DNA of 64,000 nucleotides from Vreelandella malpeensis (lineage in GTDB: Bacteria > Pseudomonadota > Gammaproteobacteria > Pseudomonadales > Halomonadaceae). The notes below the pieces were generated by a model. That model was not told where the DNA came from. It worked only from the letters and a program-made list of their open reading frames with translations, and made no database searches. Positions 1 to 10,776 of this stretch are shown one piece after another. Location: NCBI RefSeq assembly GCF_020622355.1, contig NZ_WHVL01000007.1:112218-176217 (forward strand). Reading direction: 5' to 3'. A program made the translations under genes and the position numbers. Position 1 is the stretch's first letter, and the number at the start of each line of letters is the position of its first letter.

Positions 1-178
1 AGGGGCGCAGGCCGCCGAAGCGGGAAAGCAGGTCGCGGGCCAGGTCGACCGCCGAGCGGCCCTTCACGCCAACGCGCAGAAAGATCGCCAGAAGCTCCGC
101 GTCGGAGAGCGCCTGGGCACCCAGCGTCAGCAGCTTTTCCCGCGGGCGCTCGCCCTCGGGCCAGTGATTGATCCCCAT
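1..178 (-). CDS. radC: RadC family protein, N-terminal part only (cut by window edge)
   Basis: The reverse strand reads [17 protein letters not shown] followed by [19 protein letters not shown], which matches the helix-hairpin-helix N-terminal region of RadC (JAB/MPN domain family; biochemical role unsettled). Only about 59 codons are present, and the C-terminal JAB domain lies left of the window. The ATG at 178 is preceded by a G-rich run ending in GGAGG, and an in-frame GTG sits one codon upstream. The gene is divergent from coaBC, an arrangement usual in gammaproteobacteria. Confidence 0.9.
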   Translation of the reverse strand, partial: MGINHWPEGERPREKLLTLGAQALSDAELLAIFLRVGVKGRSAVDLARDLLSRFGGLRP

Positions 179-338
179 CACCTCCCCCCCCCACTGTCCA
201 AATCAAACCTCGATACTCACCATACCTTGCCTGGAAGGCGGCGGGCAAATCTGCCAAAAGAGGCGCCCGAATGGTATGGTGAGCACCTTTGGAGCGGGCT
301 CGGCGCCCGGCTCGAGCGGGTCTCATCGTGGAGTGAAC

Positions 339-1604
339 ATGGCTTCGAACCAGGCATGGCCAAGCGCATCGCTTGTCGGCAAGCGTATCCTTCTCGGCGT
401 CAGTGCCGGCATTGCCGCCTACAAGAGCGCCCAGATCGTCCGGCTGATCAAGCAGGCCGGCGGCGAGGTACGCGTGGTGATGACCGACGGCGCCCAGGCG
501 TTCATCACGCCGCTCACCTTGCAAGCCCTCTCCGGCGAGGCGGTGCGCACGTCGCTTCTGGACCCGGCGGCGGAGGCCGGCATGGGGCATATCGAGCTCG
601 CCCGCTGGGCGGACGCGCTGCTCGTCGCCCCGGCCACAGCGGATCTGATCGCCCGGCTCGTTCACGGCCTGGCGGATGACCTGCTCACCACCTTGAGCCT
701 GGCCTGCGAGGCGCCCCGGCTGATCGCCCCGGCCATGAACCAGGCGATGTGGCGCCACCCGGCGAGCCGGCGCAACGCCTCCCTGCTCGGTGAGGATGGC
801 TGGCAGGTGATCGGCCCCGCCGCCGGCGAGCAGGCCTGCGGCGATGTCGGCCCCGGACGCATGAGCGAACCCGAGGCGATTGTCGAGGCCCTCGCCCGAC
901 GCCTCGCCCCACCGACGACGACGCCCCGCCCGCGTGCGGTGATCACCGCCGGCCCCACCCGCGAGGCGCTCGACCCGGTGCGCTATCTCTCCAACCACAG
1001 CTCCGGCAAGATGGGCTACGCGCTGGCCGCCACCGCGGTGGAAGCGGGGTTCGATACCACGCTGATCAGCGGCCCGGTCAACCTGGCCACCCCGCCGGGC
1101 GTCACCCGCCTCGACGTGGAGAGTGCCCTCGAGATGCATGAGCAGGCGCTGCGTCTCGCCCCAAAGGCGGCACTGTTCATCGGCTGCGCCGCCGTGGCTG
1201 ACTACCGCGCCGAGCACGCCGCCGAGCACAAGCTCAAGAAGGTGGATGAAGGCGACACGCTCACCCTGACCCTCACCAAAAATCCGGACATCATCGCCGC
1301 CGTAGCCGCCCTCGAGCCTGGCGAGCGTCCCTTCGTGGTGGGCTTCGCCGCCGAGACCCGGGATGTTTCCCGCTACGCCACCGACAAGCTCGCCCGCAAG
1401 AACCTCGATCTCGTGGTGGCCAACGACGTGGCACGCCAAGGCCTCGGTTTCGGCAGCGACGACAACGCCGCGATGCTTTTCTGGCGCACCCCGGCGGGCA
1501 TCGAGAGCCTCGATGCAAAGGCGCAGCCCAAGCGCGCGCTGGCACGCCTGATCATCGACCACGCCCTTTCATTGACCGTCAACCCCGATGGAGCCGCTCC
1601 ATGA
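339..1604 (+). CDS. coaBC: Bifunctional phosphopantothenoylcysteine decarboxylase / phosphopantothenate-cysteine ligase
   Basis: This flavoprotein makes 4'-phosphopantetheine for coenzyme A from 4'-phosphopantothenate and cysteine in the cytoplasm. The N-terminal CoaC half has [10 protein letters not shown], the PAMNQAMW motif and [10 protein letters not shown] with the catalytic cysteine. The C-terminal CoaB half has [20 protein letters not shown], the AAVADYR segment and KNPDI. The length of 421 aa is normal for the fusion. An open frame extends upstream to 168, but ATG 339 has a GGAG five bases ahead and conserved sequence begins just after it. Its stop overlaps the dut start (ATGA), so the two are probably translationally coupled. 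Confidence 0.96.
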   Translation: MASNQAWPSASLVGKRILLGVSAGIAAYKSAQIVRLIKQAGGEVRVVMTDGAQAFITPLTLQALSGEAVRTSLLDPAAEAGMGHIELARWADALLVAPATADLIARLVHGLADDLLTTLSLACEAPRLIAPAMNQAMWRHPASRRNASLLGEDGWQVIGPAAGEQACGDVGPGRMSEPEAIVEALARRLAPPTTTPRPRAVITAGPTREALDPVRYLSNHSSGKMGYALAATAVEAGFDTTLISGPVNLATPPGVTRLDVESALEMHEQALRLAPKAALFIGCAAVADYRAEHAAEHKLKKVDEGDTLTLTLTKNPDIIAAVAALEPGERPFVVGFAAETRDVSRYATDKLARKNLDLVVANDVARQGLGFGSDDNAAMLFWRTPAGIESLDAKAQPKRALARLIIDHALSLTVNPDGAAP

Positions 1605-2068
1605 GCCTTACCGCGTCACAGCGCACCTTGAAGTGCAAGGTGCTCGACGAACGCCTGCATGATTACCTTCCCACCTACGGCTCCGCCGGCGCCGCCGGCA
1701 TGGACCTGCGCGCGCTGCTCGACGCGCCGCTGACGCTGCCCCCCGGCGAGTGCCAATTGGTGCGCACCGGCCTTGCCATCCACATCGAGGATCCGACCCT
1801 GGCCGGCGTGATCCTGCCCCGCTCGGGGCTTGGCCACAAGCACGGCATCGTGCTCGGCAACCTGGTGGGGCTGATCGACTCGGACTATCAGGGCGAACTC
1901 AAGATCTCGGTGTGGAACCGCGGCCAGGAGAGCTTCACTATCGAGCCCTTCGAGCGCCTCGCCCAGTACGTGCTGGTGCCGGTGGTCCAGGCGAGCCTCG
2001 AGATCGTCGACAGCTTCGAGCAGAGCGCGCGCGGCGACGGCGGCTTCGGCAGCACCGGGCGCGGCTGA
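1601..2068 (+). CDS. dut: dUTP diphosphatase (trimeric dUTPase)
   Basis: Hydrolyses dUTP to dUMP and pyrophosphate, keeping uracil out of DNA and feeding thymidylate synthesis. At 155 aa it has the usual length, and all five trimeric dUTPase motifs are visible: [17 protein letters not shown], the central [10 protein letters not shown] with the catalytic aspartate, RLAQ, and the C-terminal glycine-rich [12 protein letters not shown] arm. The start overlaps the coaBC stop by 4 bp, as in many gammaproteobacteria. Confidence 0.97.
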   Translation: MSLTASQRTLKCKVLDERLHDYLPTYGSAGAAGMDLRALLDAPLTLPPGECQLVRTGLAIHIEDPTLAGVILPRSGLGHKHGIVLGNLVGLIDSDYQGELKISVWNRGQESFTIEPFERLAQYVLVPVVQASLEIVDSFEQSARGDGGFGSTGRG

Positions 2069-2102
2069 GCCCTTTCCCTTCGGCTGACTTCAGGAGTCGC
2101 CC

Positions 2103-3485
2103 ATGACGGTACCCGCTTCGATATTTCGCGCCTACGACATCCGCGGCGTGGTGGACGACACCCTCACCGAGGCGGGCACCGCCCTGATCGGCAAGGCAAT
2201 CGGCAGCGAAGCGATCGCGCGCGGCGAGCGCGCGGTGATCGTGGCCTTCGACGGCCGCCTCTCCGGGCCTCGGCTCAAGAAGGCGCTGATCGCCGGGCTG
2301 ACGAGCACCGGGGTCGAGGTGATCGACATCGGCCGGGTGCCCACCCCAGTGCTCTACTTCGCCACCCATACGCTCGGCGAGACAAGCTCCGGGGTGATGA
2401 TCACCGGCAGCCACAACCCGCCGGAGTACAACGGTTTCAAGATCGTCCTCGGCGGCGAGACGCTCGCCAACGCCGCCATCACCGCGCTCTACGAGCGCAT
2501 CAGCCGAGGCGAACTCGTCGCAGGAGAAGGCCGCTGCCGCGAGGTCGACGTGCGCGCCGCTTACCTCGAGCGCATTCTTGGCGACGTGAGCGTGAAGCGC
2601 CCGCTGCACGCAGTGGTGGATTGCGGCAACGGCGTGGCCGGAGAACTCGGCCCCGAGCTCGTTCGCCGTCTGGGTGTGACGACCACGCCGCTGTTCGACG
2701 AGATCGACGGCCACTTCCCGAATCACCACCCGGATCCCGGCAAGCCGGAGAATCTGGTCGCGCTGATCGACGAGGTCGAGCGGACCGGCGCGGACATCGG
2801 GCTCGCCTTCGACGGCGACGGCGACCGCCTGGGCGTGGTGACCCCGCGCGGGCGCATGATCTATCCGGATCATCTGCTCGCGGTGTTCGCCACCGACCTG
2901 CTCGAGCGCCAGCCGGGCGCCACGGTGATCTTTGACGTCAAGTGCAGCCGCACCCTGGCCCGGGTGATCAGTGATGCCGGCGGCGAGCCCGAGATGTGGC
3001 GTACCGGCCATTCGCTGATCAAGGCACGCATGCGTGAGACCGGCGCGCAGCTTGCCGGCGAGATGAGCGGACATATCTTCTTCAAGGAGCGCTGGTACGG
3101 TTTCGACGACGGCCTCTACGCCGCGGCGCGGCTGCTCGAGATCCTCGCCGGTTGCGGGGAAGATGCGGACACGTTGTTCGAGCGTTTTCCTCAGGAAATC
3201 AGCACCCCGGAGATCAACCTGACGGTACCGGACGAAGAAAAATTCGCCATGATCGAAGCGCTTGCCAGGGTCGGCGACTTCGGCGAAGGTATCAAGACCA
3301 CCCTCGACGGCCTTCGCGTGGACTACCCGCAGGGCTTCGGGCTATGCCGGGCATCGAACACGACGCCGGCACTGGTGCTTCGCTTCGAAGGGGAAAGCGA
3401 AGCGGCATTGAACGAGATAAAGACGCGCTTCGCCGCCGCGCTCGCCAAGGCGGCGCCGACGCTCGATATCACCGCGCTGCACTGA
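2103..3485 (+). CDS. algC: Phosphomannomutase/phosphoglucomutase
   Basis: An alpha-D-phosphohexomutase that interconverts 6-phospho and 1-phospho sugars (Man-6-P/Man-1-P, Glc-6-P/Glc-1-P) for polysaccharide and LPS precursors. At 460 aa it fits the AlgC/PMM-PGM subgroup. Visible are the active phosphoserine loop ITGSHNPPEYNGFK, the metal loop DGDGDRLG, the sugar-binding loop GEMSGHIFF and the phosphate-binding RASNTTPALVLRFEG near the C-terminus. It follows dut by 34 bp with AGGAGT ahead of the ATG. Its position between dut and argB matches algC in Pseudomonas. Substrate preference is assigned from the family. Confidence 0.94.
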   Translation: MTVPASIFRAYDIRGVVDDTLTEAGTALIGKAIGSEAIARGERAVIVAFDGRLSGPRLKKALIAGLTSTGVEVIDIGRVPTPVLYFATHTLGETSSGVMITGSHNPPEYNGFKIVLGGETLANAAITALYERISRGELVAGEGRCREVDVRAAYLERILGDVSVKRPLHAVVDCGNGVAGELGPELVRRLGVTTTPLFDEIDGHFPNHHPDPGKPENLVALIDEVERTGADIGLAFDGDGDRLGVVTPRGRMIYPDHLLAVFATDLLERQPGATVIFDVKCSRTLARVISDAGGEPEMWRTGHSLIKARMRETGAQLAGEMSGHIFFKERWYGFDDGLYAAARLLEILAGCGEDADTLFERFPQEISTPEINLTVPDEEKFAMIEALARVGDFGEGIKTTLDGLRVDYPQGFGLCRASNTTPALVLRFEGESEAALNEIKTRFAAALAKAAPTLDITALH

Positions 3486-3520
3486 TGGCGCGGATCGCGT
3501 GCGTCGCCATTAAAAGATAA

Positions 3521-4438
<918 letters not shown>

Positions 4439-4454
4439 GCGAGGGGTCACCACC

Positions 4455-5063
4455 ATGAGCGACGACCACAAACCTCGCCGCCGCGATCAGATTCTGCAGG
4501 CGCTGGCCATCATGCTCGAGGAGGACAGCGGCAAGCGCATCACCACCGCCGCGCTCGCTCGTCAGGTCGGCGTCTCGGAAGCGGCGCTCTACCGCCACTT
4601 TCCGAGCAAGGCGCGCATGTTCGAGGGGCTGATCGATTTCATCGAGGAGAGCGTGTTCGCCCGCATCACGCGCATTCTCGAGGACAAGCCCGAGGCCGAG
4701 GCGCGCTGCGCGACGATCCTGGCGCTGCTGCTGGGCTTCGCCGAGAAGAACCCCGGCCTTGCCCGGGTGCTCGGCGGCGACGTGCTCACCGGCGAGACCG
4801 CCAGGCTCCGCCAGCGGGTCCATCAGCTCTTCGAGCGCCTGGAGACGCAGCTCAAGCAGATCCTGCGCGAGGCGGAGCTTCGCGAAGGGCTGCGCCCGAG
4901 CATTCCCGCCCCGGCGGCGGCGAACCTTCTGATCGCCCAGGCCGAAGGGCGCATCGCCCAGTACGTGCGTAGCGACTTCAAGCGCGCGCCCACCGAGTAC
5001 TGGGAGGACCAGTGGGCCCTGATCTCGCGCCAGCTGCTGCGCCAGAGCGCCCAGCCCGCCTGA
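4455..5063 (+). CDS. slmA: Nucleoid occlusion factor SlmA (TetR fold)
   Basis: A TetR-family DNA-binding protein that blocks FtsZ ring formation over the nucleoid. The 202-aa protein opens with a helix-turn-helix ([20 protein letters not shown], residues about 32-51) and continues into the SlmA-type body with [15 protein letters not shown]. Its place after argB in the coaBC-dut cluster matches slmA (ttk) in E. coli and relatives. It is not expected to be a classical repressor despite the fold. A strong hairpin terminator follows within 20 bp. Confidence 0.93.
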   Translation: MSDDHKPRRRDQILQALAIMLEEDSGKRITTAALARQVGVSEAALYRHFPSKARMFEGLIDFIEESVFARITRILEDKPEAEARCATILALLLGFAEKNPGLARVLGGDVLTGETARLRQRVHQLFERLETQLKQILREAELREGLRPSIPAPAAANLLIAQAEGRIAQYVRSDFKRAPTEYWEDQWALISRQLLRQSAQPA

Positions 5064-5083
5064 GCCGCTCGTGGCCAGGCACG

Positions 5084-5113
5084 AAAAAGCCCCGGCAGTG
5101 CCGGGGCTTTTTT
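5084..5113. terminator. Bidirectional intrinsic terminator between slmA and rpoH
   Basis: GCCCCGGC and GCCGGGGC form a stem around a 3-base AGT loop. A-runs flank one side and T-runs the other, so it can end slmA on the plus strand and rpoH on the minus strand. Confidence 0.9.
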
Positions 5114-5140
5114 ACGCGTCACTGCTTTACGCGTCACTGC
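5111..5140. repeat. Perfect 15-bp tandem duplication
   Basis: TTTACGCGTCACTGC occurs twice head to tail (5111-5125 and 5126-5140) between the terminator and the rpoH stop codon. The first copy begins inside the T-run of the terminator. It looks like a recent slippage duplication. Confidence 0.9.
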
Positions 5141-5145
5141 CGACG

Positions 5146-6012
<867 letters not shown>

Positions 6013-6178
6013 GCAGAAGGTCTCCTTTCACCTATCTTGGTTGACCTGCTGTTGTCATCGACGTGGCCGGGTATGGCGCGGCGCGATCAACATGGCAGTG
6101 TCGGAATGTTCGTTATGACCATCAAATGCTTTCAAGGTTCATGTTGCCGGTCGACCGGCGCCGCGCGCATACCCTGAC

Positions 6179-7225
6179 TCAGCGCGGACGAATGCTGGCG
6201 AGGTGGCGCGACACCGCAAGCCATGCTCCCAACCAGCCTAACAGTGTACTGCAAGCGAGCAGAATTGTAGAGCCCGCAACGTCCAGTTGCGGCAGGCTGA
6301 AGTCCGCCCCGTAGCTCGCCGCCAGTGCCGCCACCGGCAGCGACAGCCAGTGGTTGCCAAGCCCCAGCAGCAAAAGCGCCAGCCCCCCGCCACCGAAGCC
6401 GTACCACGCCCCGCTGTAGAGAAATGGCCGACGCACGAAAGCGTGGGTAGCGCCGATCAGCATCACCACCTCGATCTCCCGGCGTCGGCTCTCCACCGCC
6501 AGCCGAATGGTGTTGCCGACCACCAGAAGCACGCCGAAGCCGAACAGCACGCCGAGCGCCAGCGCCACCCGCCGACCGAGATTGGCCAGATGGCGAAGCC
6601 GCTCGACCCAGGCGAGATCCAGGCGCACCTCGTCCACCCCGGCCAGCCCCTCGAGCTGCCCGGCGAGCGCCTCCATGGCACCGGGATCGACGCTTTGCGG
6701 GTGAATCACGATGCTCGCCGGCAGCGGATTCTCCTCGAGTCCCATCAGGGTATCATCGAGACCCAACGAGCGCTGGAACGTGGCCATGCCCTCCTCGGCG
6801 CTGATCAAGCGGGTCTCGCCGACGCCCGCCTCGGCGCCTACCGCCTCCTCGATGCGTTCGGCCTGGGCCTGATCCACTGCCGGTTCGAGATAGACGGTGA
6901 GCGTAGCGCTTTCGTCGAGCTCGGCATCCAGCAGCCGGGCGCTGTCGAGCGTCAGCCAGAGCGCGGCGGGCAGCACCAGGGCGATGGCGATGGCAAGCAT
7001 GGTGAGCAGACTGCCCAGCGGATGGCGCACCAGCCGCTGGAGGCTGTCGGCGAGCATCGCCCGGTGATGGCGCCCCCAGGCCCGTGCCCGGCTGCCAAGC
7101 CCTGGCCCGGTGGCACGCGGCTTGGGCTTGGGCGCGGGGGCGCGTCGGTCGGGGACGGCGCTCGCCCGGCGACGGCTGACCGCGCCTTGGCGGCGGGACG
7201 GCTCCGAAGGCGTCGGGCGCTTCAT
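6179..7225 (-). CDS. ftsX: Cell division ABC transporter-like permease FtsX
   Basis: Integral membrane partner of FtsE in the divisome, where the complex activates periplasmic peptidoglycan hydrolases through EnvC-type adaptors. The 348-aa product has a basic, proline-rich cytoplasmic N-terminus (about 60 residues), a first membrane helix (LLTMLAIAIALVLPAALWL), a periplasmic domain of about 120 residues and three further helices, which is the FtsX topology. The start overlaps the ftsE stop by 4 bp. It is the last gene of ftsY-ftsE-ftsX. Confidence 0.95.
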   Translation of the reverse strand: MKRPTPSEPSRRQGAVSRRRASAVPDRRAPAPKPKPRATGPGLGSRARAWGRHHRAMLADSLQRLVRHPLGSLLTMLAIAIALVLPAALWLTLDSARLLDAELDESATLTVYLEPAVDQAQAERIEEAVGAEAGVGETRLISAEEGMATFQRSLGLDDTLMGLEENPLPASIVIHPQSVDPGAMEALAGQLEGLAGVDEVRLDLAWVERLRHLANLGRRVALALGVLFGFGVLLVVGNTIRLAVESRRREIEVVMLIGATHAFVRRPFLYSGAWYGFGGGGLALLLLGLGNHWLSLPVAALAASYGADFSLPQLDVAGSTILLACSTLLGWLGAWLAVSRHLASIRPR

Positions 7226-7890
7226 ACGGCCCCCTCGTCGGCGATCAGCCGCCCATCGCGCAGGCGCAGAATGCGGTGCTTGAGCCTGGCGATCAGCGCC
7301 AGGTCGTGGCTTGCGATCATCACCGTGGTGCCGATGCGGTTGAAATCCTCGAACAGGCCCATGATATCGGCGGACAGGTGCGGGTCGAGGTTACCGGTGG
7401 GCTCATCGGCAAGCAGCAAGGCCGGCTTGTTGACCACGGCGCGGGCAATGCCCACGCGCTGCTGTTCGCCGCCGGAAAGCTCTACCGGCAGCGCCTTCTC
7501 GCGATGCAGGAGCCCCACCTTGTCGAGCGCCGCCCGCACCCGGCGCGCGGACTCGCGAGGCTCGAGCCCCTGGATCTCCAGCGGCAGCGCCACGTTTTTA
7601 AACACGCTTCTATCGAACAACAGCTGGTGGTCCTGGAACACCACGCCGATCTGGCGGCGATAGAACGGCACCTGGCTCGGGTGGAGCGTGGCGATGTCGT
7701 GGCCGGCAACAACGACCCGGCCCCGAGTGGGCTTCTCCAGGCGCATGATCAGGCGCAGAAGCGAGCTCTTGCCCGCGCCGGAGTGGCCGGTCAGGAATAC
7801 CATCTCCCCCGGGGCGACGTGAAAGTTCAGGTGGGCCAGCGCCTCGAAGCGCCCGCCGTACCGCTTGCCGACGTGCTCAAAAGCGATCAT
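7222..7890 (-). CDS. ftsE: Cell division ATP-binding protein FtsE
   Basis: ABC-type ATPase that powers FtsX at the division site. The 222-aa protein carries Walker A GHSGAGKSS, Q-loop (VFQDHQLL), signature LSGGEQQRV and Walker B LLLADEPTGNLDP, followed by the switch histidine in MIASHD. It overlaps ftsY upstream and ftsX downstream by ATGA junctions, so the three proteins are likely co-translated. Confidence 0.97.
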   Translation of the reverse strand: MIAFEHVGKRYGGRFEALAHLNFHVAPGEMVFLTGHSGAGKSSLLRLIMRLEKPTRGRVVVAGHDIATLHPSQVPFYRRQIGVVFQDHQLLFDRSVFKNVALPLEIQGLEPRESARRVRAALDKVGLLHREKALPVELSGGEQQRVGIARAVVNKPALLLADEPTGNLDPHLSADIMGLFEDFNRIGTTVMIASHDLALIARLKHRILRLRDGRLIADEGAV

Positions 7891-9368
7891 GCGCGGCCGT
7901 CATCCTCGGGCCGGTCAAAAAGCGCCGTGACGAATTCGTCGGCGACGAAGGGGCGCAAGTCATCGAGGCCCTCGCCGACGCCGATGAAGCGAATCGGCGT
8001 TTCGAGCTGCTTGGCGAGCGCGAAGATCACCCCGCCCTTGGCGGTACCATCGAGCTTGGTCAGCGTGATGCCGCTGACCGGCACCGCCTCGTTGAAGGTG
8101 CTGGCCTGGGAAATGGCGTTCTGGCCGGTGCCCGCGTCGAGCACCAGCATCACCTCGTGGGGCGCCGTGGCGTCGAGCTTCTTCATCACCCGATGGACCT
8201 TCTTGAGTTCCTCCATCAGGTGGCTCTTGTTGTGCAGCCGCCCTGCGGTGTCGGCGATCAGCACGTCGACGCCACGCGCCTTGGCCGCGGCCACCGCGTC
8301 ATAGATCACCGAGGCGCTGTCGGCGCCGGTGTGCTGGGCGATGACCGGCACGCGGTTGCGCTCGCCCCACACCTTGAGCTGCTCGACCGCCGCCGCGCGG
8401 AAGGTGTCGCCGGCAGCGAGCATCACGCTCTTGCCCTCGCGCTGGAAGCGCTGGGTCAGCTTGCCGATGGTGGTGGTCTTGCCGGCGCCGTTGACGCCCA
8501 CCACCAGGATCACGAAGGGGCCCTCGTCGGACTTGTCGAGGGTGAGCGGTGTCGATACCGGCGCGAGCAGACGTGCAAGCTCCTCCTGCAGCCCCTTGTA
8601 GAGCGCCTGCGCGTCGGCAAGCTCCTTGCGCGAGACTCTCGCCTGCAGCGATTCGATGATCTCGGTGGTCGCCTCGATGCCGACATCGGCCATCAGAAGC
8701 TGGGTCTCGAGATCCTCGAGCAGCTCGTCGTCGATCTGCTTCTTGCCCAGAAACAGATCCGCCAGACCATCGGTCAGGTTGGCCCGGGTGCGTCCGAGCC
8801 CGGACTTGATGCGGGCAAACCACCCCTGTTTCTCGGCCACCGACTTCTCGACCGCCACCGGCTTTTCATCGGGGCTCGGGGCCGGCGTGGGGGTAGCCGG
8901 CTCGATTTCCGGTGCGGCAGGCGTGGGCGCGACTTCCGGCGGGGCGGGCTCGGGGTCGATTTCCGGGGTGTCAGGTACCGGCTCCACCTCTGGCGCAGGC
9001 TTTTCGGGCTCAACCTCCGGGGAGGCCGGTTCGGGCTCGATCTCGGGTGTTTTCGGGGTCGGCTCGACCTCGGGCTTTTCGGGTTCGGGCGTTTCGGGCT
9101 TGGGCGCGATCTCGGGCGTTTCGGGCCCGGGCTCGACTTCGGGCTTTGCGGGCTCCGGCTCAACCTCGGGCGTCTCCGGCGTCGGCGCTATCTCCGGCGT
9201 TTCGGGCTCGGGCCTGGCGGGCGCCGGCTCGGTCGGCGGCGTCTCGAGCAAAGGCTCTGGCCCCTGCTCGGGTTCCGGGGTCGAGGCGAGGTCTGGCGTG
9301 CGCGCCTCTTCCGGCGTCGGGTGCTGCTGAGAATCCTGCTTTTTCTTGCGCTTCAAGAAACCGAACAT
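7887..9368 (-). CDS. ftsY: Signal recognition particle receptor FtsY with long acidic-proline N-terminal region
   Basis: GTPase receptor for SRP at the inner membrane, partner of Ffh (encoded at 30583-31992). The 493-aa protein begins MFGFLKRKKK, a basic membrane-contact segment, and is followed by a low-complexity region of roughly 150 residues built from repeated PEVEP/PEIEP-like units. The NG domain comes next: GVNGAGKTTTIGKL (G1), DTAGRLHNK (G3), TKLDGTAKGG (G4). ATG 9368 is preferred over a start four codons upstream because the conserved MFGFLKR begins there. The acidic A-domain is typical of FtsY, but this one is unusually repetitive. Confidence 0.96.
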   Translation of the reverse strand: MFGFLKRKKKQDSQQHPTPEEARTPDLASTPEPEQGPEPLLETPPTEPAPARPEPETPEIAPTPETPEVEPEPAKPEVEPGPETPEIAPKPETPEPEKPEVEPTPKTPEIEPEPASPEVEPEKPAPEVEPVPDTPEIDPEPAPPEVAPTPAAPEIEPATPTPAPSPDEKPVAVEKSVAEKQGWFARIKSGLGRTRANLTDGLADLFLGKKQIDDELLEDLETQLLMADVGIEATTEIIESLQARVSRKELADAQALYKGLQEELARLLAPVSTPLTLDKSDEGPFVILVVGVNGAGKTTTIGKLTQRFQREGKSVMLAAGDTFRAAAVEQLKVWGERNRVPVIAQHTGADSASVIYDAVAAAKARGVDVLIADTAGRLHNKSHLMEELKKVHRVMKKLDATAPHEVMLVLDAGTGQNAISQASTFNEAVPVSGITLTKLDGTAKGGVIFALAKQLETPIRFIGVGEGLDDLRPFVADEFVTALFDRPEDDGRA

Positions 9369-9458
9369 GAGGGTATCCAACGAAAAAAGGGGAACATTGT
9401 GCCCATCCTACCACCGCCGACCAAGACTTTGGACAACGCGGCAGCTACAATCGCCCGC

Positions 9459-10061
9459 ATGAAACGACAACGCTCATCACGCAGGGCGGCGGCCCCCCGG
9501 GGCTCGTCCAAGGCCCTTGGCAAGCTACGTATTATCGGCGGCGACTACCGCCGCCGCCAGCTCCCCGTGCTCGACCTTCCCGGGCTTCGCCCGACGCCGG
9601 ATCGTGTCCGCGAAACGCTGTTCAACTGGCTCGGCCCGACGCTTTCCGGCTGTCGCACGCTGGATCTTTTCGCGGGCTCCGGGGCGCTGGGCATCGAGGC
9701 GCTGTCGCGCGGGGCGCGAGAGACGGTGTTCATCGAGCGGGAGGCGGCGGTGGCCGAGCTGATCCGCGACAACCTCGCGACCCTGGGGGCAGAAAATGCC
9801 CGGGTGATCACGACGGATGCTGGCGGCTTTCTTGACCAAAGCGCCTCTGCGTTCGACTTGGTCTTCCTCGATCCGCCCTTCGGCCAGGGGCTGGCCGAGC
9901 CCTGCTGCCAGGCGCTGGAGCAGGGCGGCTGGCTCGGTGACGAGGCGCTGATCTATCTGGAGACCGAGCGCGCGCTCGCCCCGGTGGTGCCCGCCAATTG
10001 GCAGCTTCATCGGGAAACCGGCGCCGGCGAGAGCATCGCCCGACTCTATCGGCGCGGCTAG
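9459..10061 (+). CDS. rsmD: 16S rRNA (guanine966-N2)-methyltransferase
   Basis: SAM-dependent methylation of G966 in 16S rRNA. The 200-aa protein has LRIIGGDYRRRQLPV, the RPTPDRVRETLFNWL motif, the SAM loop LDLFAGSGALGIEALSRGA and the catalytic-type LDPPFG (an N/DPPF motif). It is divergent from ftsY with 90 bp between starts, the standard rsmD/ftsY arrangement. The frame is open far upstream, antisense to ftsY, but homology starts only here. Confidence 0.95.
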   Translation: MKRQRSSRRAAAPRGSSKALGKLRIIGGDYRRRQLPVLDLPGLRPTPDRVRETLFNWLGPTLSGCRTLDLFAGSGALGIEALSRGARETVFIEREAAVAELIRDNLATLGAENARVITTDAGGFLDQSASAFDLVFLDPPFGQGLAEPCCQALEQGGWLGDEALIYLETERALAPVVPANWQLHRETGAGESIARLYRRG

Positions 10062-10153
10062 GCTTGCCGCGGCCCAAACGCGGCGTTACGCTGCTGCCCT
10101 GACGCGTCACTCACCGTGGGCGATGCGTTCTGTCCCGTCTTCTGGAGGTAGGC

Positions 10154-10339
10154 ATGAGCCTTGAACTATTCAATCAGCTAGAGCAGAAAGTCACCGATAC
10201 CGTCGAGGCGCTGGAGCTCCTCAAGCTCGAGAACGAAGAGCTGCGCCGCGAGAACGAGCAATTCAAGCAGGAGCACGAGGAGTGGGAGCGTCGCCTGCAG
10301 GGCGTGCTCGCGAAGTTCGAGTCCAGCGAAAGCGCCTAG
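10154..10339 (+). CDS. zapB: Short coiled-coil cell division protein, ZapB-like
   Basis: A 61-aa, almost entirely helical and highly charged protein with leucine heptads (VEALELLKLENEELRREN). The start MSLELFNQLEQKV and end EEWERRLQGVLAKFE align with the two ends of E. coli ZapB (MSLEVFEKLEAKV and GWQERLQALLGRMEE), with about 20 residues of central coiled coil missing. ZapB bridges ZapA and MatP at the Z-ring in enterics. TGGAGG precedes the ATG. The stop overlaps the convergent rimI stop region by 4 bp. The assignment rests on sequence resemblance of a coiled coil, so it is moderate. Confidence 0.7.
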   Translation: MSLELFNQLEQKVTDTVEALELLKLENEELRRENEQFKQEHEEWERRLQGVLAKFESSESA

Positions 10340-10776
10340 AGCCCCCTCGACATCAAGAGTGCATCCTCCCGCCCGGCCGCCTCGATGGCCGGGTAGTACC
10401 CCTTGCGGCGGCCATCGATGCCGAACCCCAGGCGCTCGTAGAGCGTGATCGCCGCCAGATTGCCCGCCCGTACCTCCAGAAGCACGCGCTCGCTTTGCCA
10501 CGCGCGTGCCTGAACGATCACCGCTTGCAGCAGTGCTCGCCCCATCCCCTCGCCTCGCCGCTCAGGCAGCACGCCGATCGCCTGAAGCTCCGCCTCGAAA
10601 GGCAGGCGTGTCACCAGCGCATACCCCGTAAGCACTGTGCCGTCGTGATAGCCGAGCACCTCCTGGGTATCGCTTTCGAGCGCCTCTTTGAGCGTGCGCG
10701 CGCTCACCCCACTCCGGGCGCGCGTCTCCAGGGCGCAAAGCGCTTCTTCGTTGGCGCGCGTCAAGGGGTGAATCAA
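10336..10776 (-). CDS. rimI: Ribosomal protein S18-alanine N-acetyltransferase (GNAT)
   Basis: Acetylates the N-terminal alanine of ribosomal protein S18. The 146-aa GNAT protein shows the acetyl-CoA motif RRGEGMGRALL and the C-terminal NLAAITLYERLGF (N and Y of the RimI catalytic motif). Its ATG overlaps the stop of the psi-like gene (ATGA), reproducing the holD-rimI gene pair of E. coli. Confidence 0.9.
   Translation of the reverse strand: MIHPLTRANEEALCALETRARSGVSARTLKEALESDTQEVLGYHDGTVLTGYALVTRLPFEAELQAIGVLPERRGEGMGRALLQAVIVQARAWQSERVLLEVRAGNLAAITLYERLGFGIDGRRKGYYPAIEAAGREDALLMSRGL

Noticed and set aside
168..338. N-terminal extension of coaBC to an upstream start
   Set aside because: Sequence before 339 has no resemblance to CoaBC, and a proper Shine-Dalgarno precedes ATG 339.
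2103..3074. Minus-strand open frame antisense to algC
   Set aside because: No recognisable domain, and the plus strand encodes an intact phosphohexomutase.
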